From Akkermansiaceae bacterium UBA6138 (lineage in GTDB: Bacteria; Verrucomicrobiota; Verrucomicrobiia; Verrucomicrobiales; DEV007), in NCBI GenBank assembly GCA_002422425.1, contig DIVG01000021.1, positions 1-47,241 on the forward strand: 47,241 nt of DNA. Reading direction: 5' to 3'. Positions 16,736 to 25,174 of this stretch are shown in pieces. Position numbers and translations under genes: made by a program. Position 1 is the stretch's first letter. Every line of letters starts with the position of its first letter. The notes below the pieces were generated by a model that was not told the origin of the DNA, made no database searches, and saw only the letters and a program-made list of their open reading frames with translations.

Positions 16736-17171
16736 GAACCAGGGGGAGCCGGGGTCTCCTTCAATTTCTCAGGTAGCGGGAAGGGAAGGATTGCTGGTTC
16801 GCAGAATGAGGCATTGACGCTTGTCATCTTTTCAAGAAATCAGTGGTTCCCTGCATCAAATCTAACCGCAGAGTCGAAGTCAATCATTCTAGATCCGCCC
16901 TGGTGAATAATCTCTGACAAGGGGAAGGATTCCTTGCCTGTCCATCGCCTCCTCGCCTTGCGGTTGACTTCCGAAGTTTAAGGATCTCACTTCCGGATCC
17001 CGTATTCCCACGACCCACCTGCGCGGCTGGCCGATTCCCTCCCTCCAGGCCTTGATATCGGCCCGGTGAACTTTAATCGGGTCATCCTATCATCCTAGTA
17101 AGTAGGACCCTGATTGAAAGGAGGTTGGCAAGGGAAACTGTCAATTACCGAGACATTCTCAGCAATTTGGT
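16736..17171. other. Non-coding stretch upstream of the leftward block
   Basis: No convincing ORF is present on either strand. It should hold the promoter of the leftward glycosyltransferase/RHS block, but I could not point to clear -35 and -10 boxes. The part around 16,850-17,100 is moderately AT-richer than the coding DNA. Confidence 0.4.
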
Positions 17172-17245
17172 GAAGCACACCTGATAGCCCACGATTCCTC
17201 CAGAATGGAGACGGCGTAGCCGAAACCTGCCATCGTGGGGCTGTA

Positions 17246-17671
17246 GTGGAAGCACCGGACGGAGAGACACCACTGCTCCCCAAGACCCGGCTCCGCGGAC
17301 TGACAGCTCCCCTCTGTTGGGTGGATGCCGGCACAGGGCGTGCGTTCTACGGAGCTTTCCCCATGACGGGCTTCGACATCGTCCATCCCAGTGGAGAGCC
17401 GCTGGTAGATCACCGTGAGTGGCTGTTGGAGCGTCTGCACGAGATGCAGGACATAGCCCTGGGAGAACGGAGGTCCCGCGAGTGGGAGGTGCTACTGGTA
17501 GTGCCACTGATCGACAAGGACTCCAGGGAGTGGGATCACGGAGATTACAGCGGCTGGAACAAGCTGACGTGCTACGGCGCCTACAACAGCGCGGGAGGCG
17601 TCGCTCCCATCCCCCTGAGGAGCTGGGCAGAGAGCGCGTGCGCTCCAAGAAATGGCTCTGGTGTATCCTAA
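17246..17671 (+). CDS. Hypothetical protein, possibly a gene fragment
   Basis: The frame is open from a TGA near 17,172, but the first start candidate is the GTG at 17246, giving 141 residues. Codon third positions are GC-rich and the translation looks natural (VDHREWLLERLHEMQDIALG, REWDHGDYSGWNKLTCYGAY). Reading upstream of the GTG also gives protein-like sequence (PRFLQNGDGVAETCHRG), so the real gene may have been longer and lost its 5' end. No family is recognised. It points away from the leftward RHS block and lies in a zone of broken ORFs next to tRNA-Asn. Confidence 0.4.
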   Translation: MEAPDGETPLLPKTRLRGLTAPLCWVDAGTGRAFYGAFPMTGFDIVHPSGEPLVDHREWLLERLHEMQDIALGERRSREWEVLLVVPLIDKDSREWDHGDYSGWNKLTCYGAYNSAGGVAPIPLRSWAESACAPRNGSGVS

Positions 17672-17791
17672 ATAGGCCTCTAAGATACACTACGTGTATC
17701 GAGCTGCCTCTGCAAGTTCTTGAGCATAAAGCACATACAAACTACCGTTCGGACGCGATACGGCTTGTGTATCGCGATCCCGAACTGACAG

Positions 17792-18127
17792 TCAACGAGT
17801 TACAACAAAACTAGGGTCCGCGCACGAATTTGGTGTGAGGGACGAGAGAGCCAACTTCTTGAAGTCGTTCACGAAAGTGACTGGGAAGGATTATCATCTA
17901 TCGCCCCAGATACAGAAATCATTTTGGATATGGAAATCAAGAATGTAGACCGGTCGAGGTCTCTACGATGGGTGGTTGACCATATCGGAGAATTTATCGT
18001 AACCGGATCCGCTGGAGGGGCTCGTTACGCAGATTTAGTAGACCCGTGTATCCTGCCAAATTTTTTTTTTGGCTTCAATGATGTGAGTCGCATGGCAGAA
18101 ATCTGTCCTCTTAAGGAGAAAAGATGA
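17792..18127 (+). pseudogene. N-terminally truncated ORF of unknown family
   Basis: The frame is open from a TGA at about 17,789 to a TGA at 18,125-18,127. It reads like a folded protein (ESQLLEVVHESDWEGLSS, TEIILDMEIKNVDRSRSLRW, ILPNFFFGFNDVSRMAEI), but the only starts (TTG 17918, ATG 17924) lie after about 40 protein-like residues, which suggests the true 5' end is gone. A run of ten T codes for the Phe cluster around 18,061-18,070 and is a possible slippage site. The stop overlaps an ATG (ATGA at 18,124-18,127) preceded by a good ribosome-binding site, so a coupled downstream gene once existed or still does. Confidence 0.35.
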
Positions 18128-18465
18128 AACCTCTCGTGTTTGATCGAATCCGTCGAAACCACCCTTTGAGGGGAACTTTGTCGGATTTGGGAGAATGGGC
18201 CAAATTTTGCAAGATCAGAGCTTTCAGACGAATCGTGTTTCTGTGGTCAACATGTCGAGTTTTTTCGCCTCTCTCGGGAAAATTCAATTTCTTAAAATGG
18301 AGCAAGTTTGCGGCGATCTACAAATCCGAGCATGTCCGCCCGAAAATAAGATCACGGAGGCATTCTCCCGCCCCCTCGCGTCCCAGCCGTACTTGGAGAT
18401 TACCAAGGATTCGCCTCGTGACACGAAAGTGTCTACAAAAGGTGTCTACACGATTGGATTTTTGA
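18124..18465 (+). CDS. Doubtful small ORF with good ribosome-binding site
   Basis: The ATG is preceded by AAGGAG at ideal spacing and overlaps the stop of the preceding ORF. The first about 40 residues look natural (MKPLVFDRIRRNHPLRGTLS), but the end is rich in Arg/Ser/Pro as in an out-of-frame reading. A second frame, 18195-18482 (95 residues, with NMSSFFASLGKIQFLKMEQV and GVYTIGFLKEPKS), looks better over the later part. One explanation is a frameshift near 18,200-18,250 in a gene that began at 18,124; neither product is recognised. Confidence 0.2.
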   Translation: MKPLVFDRIRRNHPLRGTLSDLGEWAKFCKIRAFRRIVFLWSTCRVFSPLSGKFNFLKWSKFAAIYKSEHVRPKIRSRRHSPAPSRPSRTWRLPRIRLVTRKCLQKVSTRLDF

Positions 18466-18511
18466 AAGAGCCGAAATCCTAACTCGTTGATCTTCAGGCT
18501 TTTGAAAGAGC
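18460..18511. repeat. 12-bp direct repeat next to the tRNA-Asn 3' end
   Basis: ttttgaaagagc occurs at 18460-18471 and 18500-18511. The right copy touches the 3' end (discriminator base) of the tRNA-Asn gene. It could be a short duplication or a trace of integration at the tRNA end. Confidence 0.5.
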
Positions 18512-18582
18512 TCCTCCGGTTGGGATCGAACCAACGACCTAGTGGTTAACAGCCACCCGCTCTACCGCTGAGCTACAGAGGA
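18511..18582 (-). tRNA. tRNA-Asn (anticodon GUU)
   Basis: On the minus strand the sequence folds as a 72-nt tRNA. The acceptor stem is TCCTCTG/CGGAGGA with one G-T pair; the D arm contains GCTCAGCGGTAGAGC; the anticodon loop CTGTTAA has anticodon GTT; the T arm is GTTGGTTCGATCCCAAC. CCA is not encoded. Its 3' end faces left, towards the RHS accessory block. Confidence 0.95.
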
Positions 18583-18753
18583 ATTTGAAAAAACCGGCCG
18601 GGGAGCGTTTTTAGGCGACCTCACGAGCGGGTCGCGAATTTGCGCGCTCACGTCATGGAATTCAAGGGGAAAATGCGCGAAAATTCATTTTCCCGTAAGA
18701 TCTCCGGCCGGAGATTCCGTTTGCCCTCGATCTGGTCACAGAAAGAACCCCCG

Positions 18754-19293
18754 ATGGATTTCCCGTTGAAACAGAACGATCCCCCCGAGAAGAGCTCCGC
18801 CGACTTTGCCGACCTCATGGCGGACCATCAGCCCCGCCTCTGCGCCTACATCCGTTCTCTGATCGGGGACGAGCACTCGAGCAAAGATATCCTGCAGGAG
18901 GCGAACATCACGATGCTAAAGAAGTCGAAGGACTTCACCCTCGGGACCAACTTCACGGCCTGGTCTTTCCGCATCGCCTATTTCGAGGTCCTGACCTGGC
19001 GCCGCCGCATGGGCCGCAGCCGCCTCCACTTTGACGACGCTCTCGTGGAATCACTCGCCGCCTCGGTCGAGGAAGTCGCCCCGGGCTACGACCGCCGTCT
19101 CGATGCCCTCGGTCAATGCCTGCGACTGCTCCCCGAGCGCCAGCGCGAGATCATCGAGCGCCGCTATCTTAAAGCCGAATCGGTCCAGTCGATCGCCGAA
19201 GAGATGGGGTTCAACGCCAATGCCGCCTCCCAGCTGCTCTTCCGTGCCCGCGCCGCTCTCCTGAAATGCGTCACCTCCCGCACGCCGCACTGA
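18754..19293 (+). CDS. ECF-type RNA polymerase sigma factor (planctomycete/Verrucomicrobium family)
   Basis: From the ATG at 18754 the protein has 179 residues and starts MDFPLKQNDPPEKS; the longer frame from 18640 adds a basic, unlikely leader. Region 2 lies at about 22-90 (MADHQPRLCAYIRSLIGD, DILQEANITMLKKSKDF, FTAWSFRIAYFEVLTWRRR) and region 4 at about 115-175 (LRLLPERQREIIERRYLKAE, VQSIAEEMGFNANAASQLLF). This is the small sigma type found beside FecR-like/DUF1549 proteins in Planctomycetes and Verrucomicrobia. The next gene starts 69 bases later and has an anti-sigma-like N-terminus, so the two probably regulate each other. Confidence 0.9.
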   Translation: MDFPLKQNDPPEKSSADFADLMADHQPRLCAYIRSLIGDEHSSKDILQEANITMLKKSKDFTLGTNFTAWSFRIAYFEVLTWRRRMGRSRLHFDDALVESLAASVEEVAPGYDRRLDALGQCLRLLPERQREIIERRYLKAESVQSIAEEMGFNANAASQLLFRARAALLKCVTSRTPH

Positions 19294-19362
19294 CTTTTCC
19301 CTTCCCGTTTTCTTCACCCTCACCACTCCCTCTCTTTTTCCTTTTCCCTCAATTTCCCGATC

Positions 19363-22300
19363 ATGAACGCTTCGCCCGACCCTCTCGATGCACTCACCCG
19401 GCTGACGAGTCGCTTTCTCGACGGCGAGTTGCGTGACGGTGAAATGAAATCCCTGGCCTCTCTTATCGATTCGACCCCGGACGGGCGCGAGCACTTTGTC
19501 CTGCTCTGCGAGTTGCACGCGATGCTGGAGTCCGAACCGCGAATCCGCGACGGGCTCGGAGCGGATGCGGTCCCGGCGAACGTCGTCCCCCTCCCCGGGA
19601 GCCGCGGTCTTTCCTCCTACCATCCGGCCAACACGTCCATGACAGAGATGACGGGAGGCGGGGCCACAGAGGGCGGGAAAAAATCTTCCCGGGCCGTCGC
19701 GGTATGGCTCGCGGCAGGTTCACTCGGAGCGGCGGCGCTCATTCTGGCGGGAGTCTTTGGTCCGGTCGGACCGGGTCCCGAAGGAGACGAGCCCCGGGAT
19801 AGCATGACCATCGCCGCCAACGACGGCGGCAAAAACGACGAAGCGACCGGCCGGGAAAAACCTGCATCCGTCGATGAGGAACCCGAGAAGCAATACAAGC
19901 GGGCCGTTCTCGCGACCCTCGGCTCGGGCTCGCAGAAACGCCCGCCGACCCATTTCAAAGTCGAGCCCTCGGCGACGGACGAAGAGATCTCGTTCAACCG
20001 GCATATCCGCCCCATCCTCTCGGACAACTGCTATTCGTGCCACGGTCCCGACGAGGCCGGTCGCAAGGCCGACCTGAGACTCGACACCCTCGAGGGCGCG
20101 ACCGGTGGAGAATCCCCCGCCGTGATTCCCGGCAAGCCCTCCGATAGCGAACTGATCGCCCGCATCCTCACAACCGAACCCGACGACCTCATGCCGCCGG
20201 CCGACTCCCACAAGGCGCTCAACGCGAAACAGATCGACTTGCTCACCCGCTGGGTCGAGCAGGGGGCGAGATGGGAGGACCACTGGTCCTTTATCCCGGT
20301 GATCCCGACCCTGCCCGAAGACATCGGGGGACATCCCATCGATTATTTTGTCGATCGCGAGCTCGCGGGACATCAACTCACCCGGTCCGACGAAGCCGAC
20401 CGCATTACCCTGATCCGCCGCGCCACCCTCGATCTCACCGGACTGCCGCCTACTCCCGCAGAGGTGACCGCCTTTGTCGAAAATCCTGACAAAGACGCCT
20501 ATTCCCGTCTCATCGACGATCTTCTCGCCCGTCCCGCCTTCGGCGAACACCGCGCCCGCTACTGGCTCGATGCGGCCCGCTACGCCGACACCCACGGGCT
20601 CCACCTCGACAATTACCGCGAGATCTGGCCCTATCGGGACTGGGTCATCGGGGCATTTAACCGCAACCTGCCCTTTGACCAGTTCACGATCGAGCAGCTC
20701 GCCGGCGACCTCCTCCCCTCACCGACGCAGGATCAGCGGATCGCGACGGGATTCAACCGCTGCAATGTGACGACCGCCGAGGGAGGATCGATCGAGGAGG
20801 AGTTCCTCGTGCGCTACGCGGTCGATCGCGTCGCCACCACCGCGACGGTATGGATGGGGCTGACCGCCGGTTGCGCGCAGTGTCACGATCACAAGTTCGA
20901 TCCCATCTCGATGAAGGATTTTTATTCCCTCTTCGCCTACTTCAACAATACGACCCAACCAGGCATGGACGGCAACGCCAAAGACTCGCCGCCGGTCCTG
21001 CGCGTCTACGACAGCCCCGCGCAGGAACAGACCGCAAAAGACCTCCGCACCCGCATCGCCGCGGCGGAAAAGCGGGCCAAAGAAGCCCTCGCCGCCATTG
21101 ACCTGAGCGGCGCGACGGTGACGGCGGTCGCTCCCGATCACGTCAACCACGGCAAAGGGGAAAGACCGACCGACCTCGGCACGGCGGGGAATTTCGGAAA
21201 GTCCGATCCCTTTACCGTCGCCTTCCGCTTCGCTCTGCCCGAAGTCGAGGGGAGCACCGTCCTCGCCCGCCGCACCGATCCGGCGAAAAAGGGACGCGGC
21301 TGGTCTGTCACCTGGGAGAATCAGGGCATCAGCATCGAGCTGACCGAGTCGCATCCTAACAAGAGCTTGAAAACAGGGATTACGCGGCGCTTCAAGGCCG
21401 GATCGTCGGGCCATTTCACCTTCACCTATGACGGCTCGGGCAGTTCGGCGGGAATTCGGCTCTACACCAACGGGGAATACCAGGCGAGCCGCTTTGTGAA
21501 CCATTGGCACGATTCCCTGACCGATGACTTCAAGGCTGACGGGGCCTCGCTCCTCGTGGGAGGGAAAGACCCCAAGAGCGGTCTCGTCCCTTCCGTGACT
21601 GAGTTCCTCGTGATCGACCGTCGCCTCACCGACGAGGAGATCAAGGGCATCGCCACTTTTGCCGCCGCAGTCTCCCATGAAAAAAAGCCCGACGAAAAAC
21701 GCAGCGAAAAGGAGAAGGACGAACTCCGGCGCTACCTCGCAACCCGGACCCCCGGCGCCTATCGTGAGGCTCTTGTCGAACTCTCACGTCTTCAGACCGA
21801 GCTGAGCCGCATCGACGCGACGACTCCCACGACCCTCGTCATGGCCGAGAAACCCGAAGCCCCGAAGGCGAGACTTCTTCTCCGCGGCGAGTATGAGCAG
21901 AAGGGTGATGAAGTCTCCCCGGCGGTGCCTGCCTTTCTCAATAAATTCGAGGCCGAGCTGCCCGGAAACCGGCTCGGGCTGGCGCAGTGGCTCGTGCATC
22001 CGCAGCATCCGCTCACCGCAAGGGTTGCCGCTAATCGGATCTGGCAGGAACTCTTCGGGATCGGACTCGTGAAGACCTCGGACGACTTCGGGACGCAGGG
22101 GGAGAATCCCAGCCACCCCGAACTGCTCGACTACCTCGCCGACACCTTTGTCAAAAGCGGGTGGGACGTGAAGGCACTCTACCGCAACATCATGCTCTCC
22201 GGGACCTACCGCCAGTCGTCCCATATCCCGGAAGGAATGGCAAAACGCGATCCCGAGAACCGCCTCCTCGCACGCGGTCCGCGCTTCCGCCTCGATGCCG

Positions 22301-22932
22301 AAGTGATCCGCGACCAGGCCCTCGCCGCGAGCGGTCTGATCGATCCGGTCGTCGGCGGTCCGGCGGTAAAACCCTACCAGCCTTCCGGGATCTGGGAAGC
22401 GGTCGGCTACACAAATTCGAACACGCAGACCTTCCTGCAGGACTATGGTCCCTCCGCCGAGCATCGCCGCTCGGTCTACACCTTCTGGAAACGCACCGCC
22501 CATTCGCCCAATCTCGCCATCCTCGATGCCCCGAACCGCGAGAGCTGCGTGATGCGGCGCGAGCGCACCAACACCCCGCTGCAGGCCCTCGTGCTGATGA
22601 ACGACCCACAGTATGTGCGTGCCTCGCGCTACCTCGCCCTGCGCGTCCTCGGCGAGGCATCGGATCGCGATGAACGTCTCGACCGCATGGCGAAGCTGCT
22701 GCGCGGCCGCCCCCTCACAGAGCAGGAGCGTCTCGTCGTCGTGAACTCCCTCGACCAGTTCCGCAACATCTACGACTCCGATCCCCGTGCCGCCGCCGAC
22801 CTGCTCGTCGATGAAGTCAACGAAACCTTCACGGTGCGGCCGTCCGCAGAGACCCCTGCAGCGGAGATCGCGGCCTGGACGATGGTCGCGAACCAGCTCC
22901 AGAATCTCGACGAAGTGCTCAACAAAAACTGA
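19363..22932 (+). CDS. PSD1-type protein: FecR-like N-terminus, membrane helix, cytochrome c, DUF1549, LamG, DUF1553
   Basis: A 1189-residue protein. Residues 1-60 match the N-terminus of FecR-like anti-sigma proteins (LTRLTSRFLDGELRDGEMKS, REHFVLLCELHAML). A membrane helix lies at about 110-130. A planctomycete cytochrome c domain follows (NRHIRPILSDNCYSCHGPDE; CxxCH at about 222-226), then DUF1549 (about 320-530, ending GCAQCHDHKFDP with another CxxCH near 504), a LamG domain (about 600-765) and DUF1553 (about 830-1130; LAQWLVHPQHPLTARVAANR). The N-terminus would face the cytoplasm and bind the upstream sigma factor, with the haem and DUF domains outside. The enzymatic role of DUF1549/DUF1553 is not established; they occur with DUF1501 partners, as here, 20 bases downstream. 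Confidence 0.9.
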   Translation: MNASPDPLDALTRLTSRFLDGELRDGEMKSLASLIDSTPDGREHFVLLCELHAMLESEPRIRDGLGADAVPANVVPLPGSRGLSSYHPANTSMTEMTGGGATEGGKKSSRAVAVWLAAGSLGAAALILAGVFGPVGPGPEGDEPRDSMTIAANDGGKNDEATGREKPASVDEEPEKQYKRAVLATLGSGSQKRPPTHFKVEPSATDEEISFNRHIRPILSDNCYSCHGPDEAGRKADLRLDTLEGATGGESPAVIPGKPSDSELIARILTTEPDDLMPPADSHKALNAKQIDLLTRWVEQGARWEDHWSFIPVIPTLPEDIGGHPIDYFVDRELAGHQLTRSDEADRITLIRRATLDLTGLPPTPAEVTAFVENPDKDAYSRLIDDLLARPAFGEHRARYWLDAARYADTHGLHLDNYREIWPYRDWVIGAFNRNLPFDQFTIEQLAGDLLPSPTQDQRIATGFNRCNVTTAEGGSIEEEFLVRYAVDRVATTATVWMGLTAGCAQCHDHKFDPISMKDFYSLFAYFNNTTQPGMDGNAKDSPPVLRVYDSPAQEQTAKDLRTRIAAAEKRAKEALAAIDLSGATVTAVAPDHVNHGKGERPTDLGTAGNFGKSDPFTVAFRFALPEVEGSTVLARRTDPAKKGRGWSVTWENQGISIELTESHPNKSLKTGITRRFKAGSSGHFTFTYDGSGSSAGIRLYTNGEYQASRFVNHWHDSLTDDFKADGASLLVGGKDPKSGLVPSVTEFLVIDRRLTDEEIKGIATFAAAVSHEKKPDEKRSEKEKDELRRYLATRTPGAYREALVELSRLQTELSRIDATTPTTLVMAEKPEAPKARLLLRGEYEQKGDEVSPAVPAFLNKFEAELPGNRLGLAQWLVHPQHPLTARVAANRIWQELFGIGLVKTSDDFGTQGENPSHPELLDYLADTFVKSGWDVKALYRNIMLSGTYRQSSHIPEGMAKRDPENRLLARGPRFRLDAEVIRDQALAASGLIDPVVGGPAVKPYQPSGIWEAVGYTNSNTQTFLQDYGPSAEHRRSVYTFWKRTAHSPNLAILDAPNRESCVMRRERTNTPLQALVLMNDPQYVRASRYLALRVLGEASDRDERLDRMAKLLRGRPLTEQERLVVVNSLDQFRNIYDSDPRAAADLLVDEVNETFTVRPSAETPAAEIAAWTMVANQLQNLDEVLNKN

Positions 22933-22952
22933 TCCCCTCTTCCCCGCCAGTC

Positions 22953-24407
22953 ATGAACACGATCCAGGACTACCTCACCCTCGAAACCCGCCGCCAGTTT
23001 TTCCGCCAATCGGCGGCCGGGCTCGGTGGCGCCGCCCTCGCCTCGCTGCTGGGACGCGACGCGACCTTTGCCGCGACTCCCGCCGCGTCCGGAAATCAGC
23101 CCTTTCACCACACGCCGAAGGCGAAGCGGGCCATCTATCTGTTCATGTCAGGGGCGCCGTCGCAAATCGATCTCTGGGATCACAAACCAAAGATGGAGGC
23201 TCTCTACGATCAGGATCTGCCCGAGAGCATTCGCGACGGGCAGCGGCTCACGACGATGACCTCGGGCCAGGCGCGCTTCCCTGTCGCCCCCTCGATCTAC
23301 CAGTTTTCAAGGCACGGTCAGGCCGGGACCGAAGTCAGTGAGCTTCTCCCCTACACCGCCGGCATCGTCGATGACATCGCGGTGGTGCGCAGCATGTGGA
23401 CCGAAGCCATCAATCACGATCCCGCCATCACTTACATCCAGACCGGTAATCAGATCCCCGGTCATCCCAGCCTCGGTGCCTGGCTGAGCTACGGGCTCGG
23501 CAGCGAGAACGAAAACCTGCCCTCCTTCGTCGTTCTGAACTCGACCTGGTCGGCGAAGCGCGACGCCCAGGCCCTCTATCAGCGGCTCTGGGGGGCCGGT
23601 TTTCTGCCGTCCAAACATCAGGGTGTCGCCCTGCGCGCGCAGGGGGATCCCGTCCTCTACCTCTCCGATCCGAAAGGCGTCAGTCGCGACGTGCGGCGGA
23701 CGATGCTCGACGGGCTCAACGAGCTCAATCGCCAGCAGTATGAGGAAGTCGGCGATCCCGAGACGCAGGCGCGCATCGCCCAGTATGAGATGGCCTTCCG
23801 CATGCAGGCCTCGGTGCCCGACCTGACCGATCTCTCGGACGAACCCGCCCACGTCCTCGAGATGTACGGGCCCGATGTGAAAAGGCCGGGGAGCTTTTCT
23901 TACAACTGCCTCCTCGCCCGCCGCATGGCCGAGCGCGGGGTTCGCTTTACGCAGATCTTCCACCGCGGCTGGGATCAGCACGGGGATCTCACCGGCGACC
24001 TGCCGCTGCAGTGCGGCGACGTTGATCAGGCCTGTGCCGCCCTCGTCAAGGACCTGAAAATGCGCGGTATGCTCGACGATACGCTTGTCGTCTGGGGCGG
24101 TGAATTCGGCCGTACGATCTATTGTCAGGGCGGCCTCTCGCGGACCAACTACGGACGCGACCACCATCCGCGATGCTTCACCGTCTGGCTCGCCGGAGCC
24201 GGGATCAAGCCCGGCACCGTCTATGGCACGACTGACGATTTCTCCTATAACATCGTCGAAAATCCCGTGCACATCCGCGACCTTAACGCGACCATTTTAC
24301 ACTTGTTAGGCATCAATCACGAAAGACTCTCGGTGAAACACCAGGGACTTGATGTCCGTCTCACCGGCGTGGAGAAATCACACCTTGTGAAAGGAATCCT
24401 TAGCTAA
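22953..24407 (+). CDS. DUF1501 family protein (Tat-exported, sulfatase-like fold)
   Basis: A 484-residue protein with a twin-arginine leader (RRQFFRQSAAGLGGAALASL, about 13-32) and the DUF1501 core: KRAIYLFMSGAPSQIDLWDHKP (about 66-87), VRSMWTEAINHDPA, GAWLSYGLGSENENLPSF, RGWDQHGDL and VVWGGEFGRT, through to HHPRCFTVWLAGAGIKPG. The family has an alkaline-phosphatase/sulfatase-like fold, but its reaction is unknown. It starts 20 bases after the PSD1 gene and is clearly cotranscribed. Length and motifs are complete. The gene ends convergently to a broken DUF6600-like gene, with a terminator-like hairpin between them. Confidence 0.9.
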   Translation: MNTIQDYLTLETRRQFFRQSAAGLGGAALASLLGRDATFAATPAASGNQPFHHTPKAKRAIYLFMSGAPSQIDLWDHKPKMEALYDQDLPESIRDGQRLTTMTSGQARFPVAPSIYQFSRHGQAGTEVSELLPYTAGIVDDIAVVRSMWTEAINHDPAITYIQTGNQIPGHPSLGAWLSYGLGSENENLPSFVVLNSTWSAKRDAQALYQRLWGAGFLPSKHQGVALRAQGDPVLYLSDPKGVSRDVRRTMLDGLNELNRQQYEEVGDPETQARIAQYEMAFRMQASVPDLTDLSDEPAHVLEMYGPDVKRPGSFSYNCLLARRMAERGVRFTQIFHRGWDQHGDLTGDLPLQCGDVDQACAALVKDLKMRGMLDDTLVVWGGEFGRTIYCQGGLSRTNYGRDHHPRCFTVWLAGAGIKPGTVYGTTDDFSYNIVENPVHIRDLNATILHLLGINHERLSVKHQGLDVRLTGVEKSHLVKGILS

Positions 24408-24461
24408 GAAAGAGCTGGGCCTCCGCCCGTTCGGCCTGCGACGACACCCCAAAACGAAAAT

Positions 24462-24485
24462 GGCGCCCCCTTTTCAGGAAGCGCC
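24462..24485 (-). terminator. Probable intrinsic terminator between convergent genes
   Basis: On the minus strand, GGCGCTTCC and GGGGGCGCC pair over nine positions (two G-T) around a TGAAAA loop, followed by ATTTTCGTTTT. It fits the end of the leftward DUF6600-like transcript (stop at 24503) and lies about 55 bases after the DUF1501 stop. Confidence 0.6.
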
Positions 24486-24502
24486 GGCAATGGTCGGGAA
24501 TG

Positions 24503-25100
24503 TTAATTACCTGACTTCTTCTTTTTTCCTTTTTCGTCGTTCTCGGGCTCGGGAGCCATCTCCTTGGCGGGCCGACCTTTGCCCTCATTAGCGGGCCGTA
24601 GCGCCTCCCCCTCAGCACGGGACGAATCACCAGCGGGACCTTCTGTATTTTTGTCAGGGATCGGGCGGGGCGGGCGGCCTCCGGGATTCTTAACGCCGGG
24701 TTTGCTTCTATCAGGTTGCGGGTCTCCGGCATCCGGTTCGGTCGGCCTCACCGGCGGTAACGGCGGATTCGTGCGAGGCATGGGTGCCAAACGGTCAGGG
24801 CGTGCTCCCTTTTCCCCTTCCCCGCGATTCGGGGAAGGGAGCCCATCCATAGGGCTCGGCCGAATCCCACGTCCAACCGGCATCGGTATAGACCCAGCGA
24901 CCGTGACTGTAGGGACGCCAATCGTTGTCTATGTTGCGTGGTTGCCAAACATAGCCGTAGCCCGCAGCGTCAAGCCAGTCCCCATGAGGTGAGAGGTTTT
25001 CGTAAAAGAAATCGACCGAAATCGAATCCTGCCCGCGGGCGGAGGGTAACGCCATCGCGAAAAAGGGCGCGGCGGCAAAGGCTGTTGAGAGGGTTTTCAT
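24503..25100 (-). pseudogene. Broken DUF6600-like exported protein gene
   Basis: From the ATG at 25098-25100 the frame encodes a signal peptide (MKTLSTAFAAAPFFAMALPS) and a DUF6600-type segment: VDFFYENLSPHGDWLDAAGY, GYVWQPRN, DWRPYSHGRWVYTDAGWTW and EPYGWAPF. The family normally continues with a further HYGRW/GWxWVPG part. Here it instead runs into a hairpin sequence and stops at 24795 after 101 residues. A frame shifted by one base continues to 24503 with a Pro/Lys-rich tail (PPRPIPDKNTEGP, EKGKKKKSGN) typical of the C-termini of such proteins. So a middle piece was apparently lost or replaced at the hairpin. A functional short protein cannot be excluded. Confidence 0.6.
24804..24842. repeat. 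Interrupted inverted repeat inside the broken DUF6600-like gene
   Basis: Outer arms GCTCCC (24804-24809) and GGGAGC (24837-24842) and inner arms TTCCCCG (24818-24824) and CGGGGAA (24830-24836) pair around a 5-nt loop, with an 8-nt bulge on the left. It sits exactly where the coding pattern breaks, so it may be a REP-like element or a deletion scar. Confidence 0.5.
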
Positions 25101-25174
25101 TACTGCGATAATCGGTCACCCGGCCCGACATCACCAGTGGGTCTATCCCTACCCTCCCTTGCCACGCCGTCTGA

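Noticed and set aside
18640..18753. Longer start for the sigma factor
   Set aside because: The extra 38 residues are basic and unlike the family; the ATG at 18754 gives the usual length.
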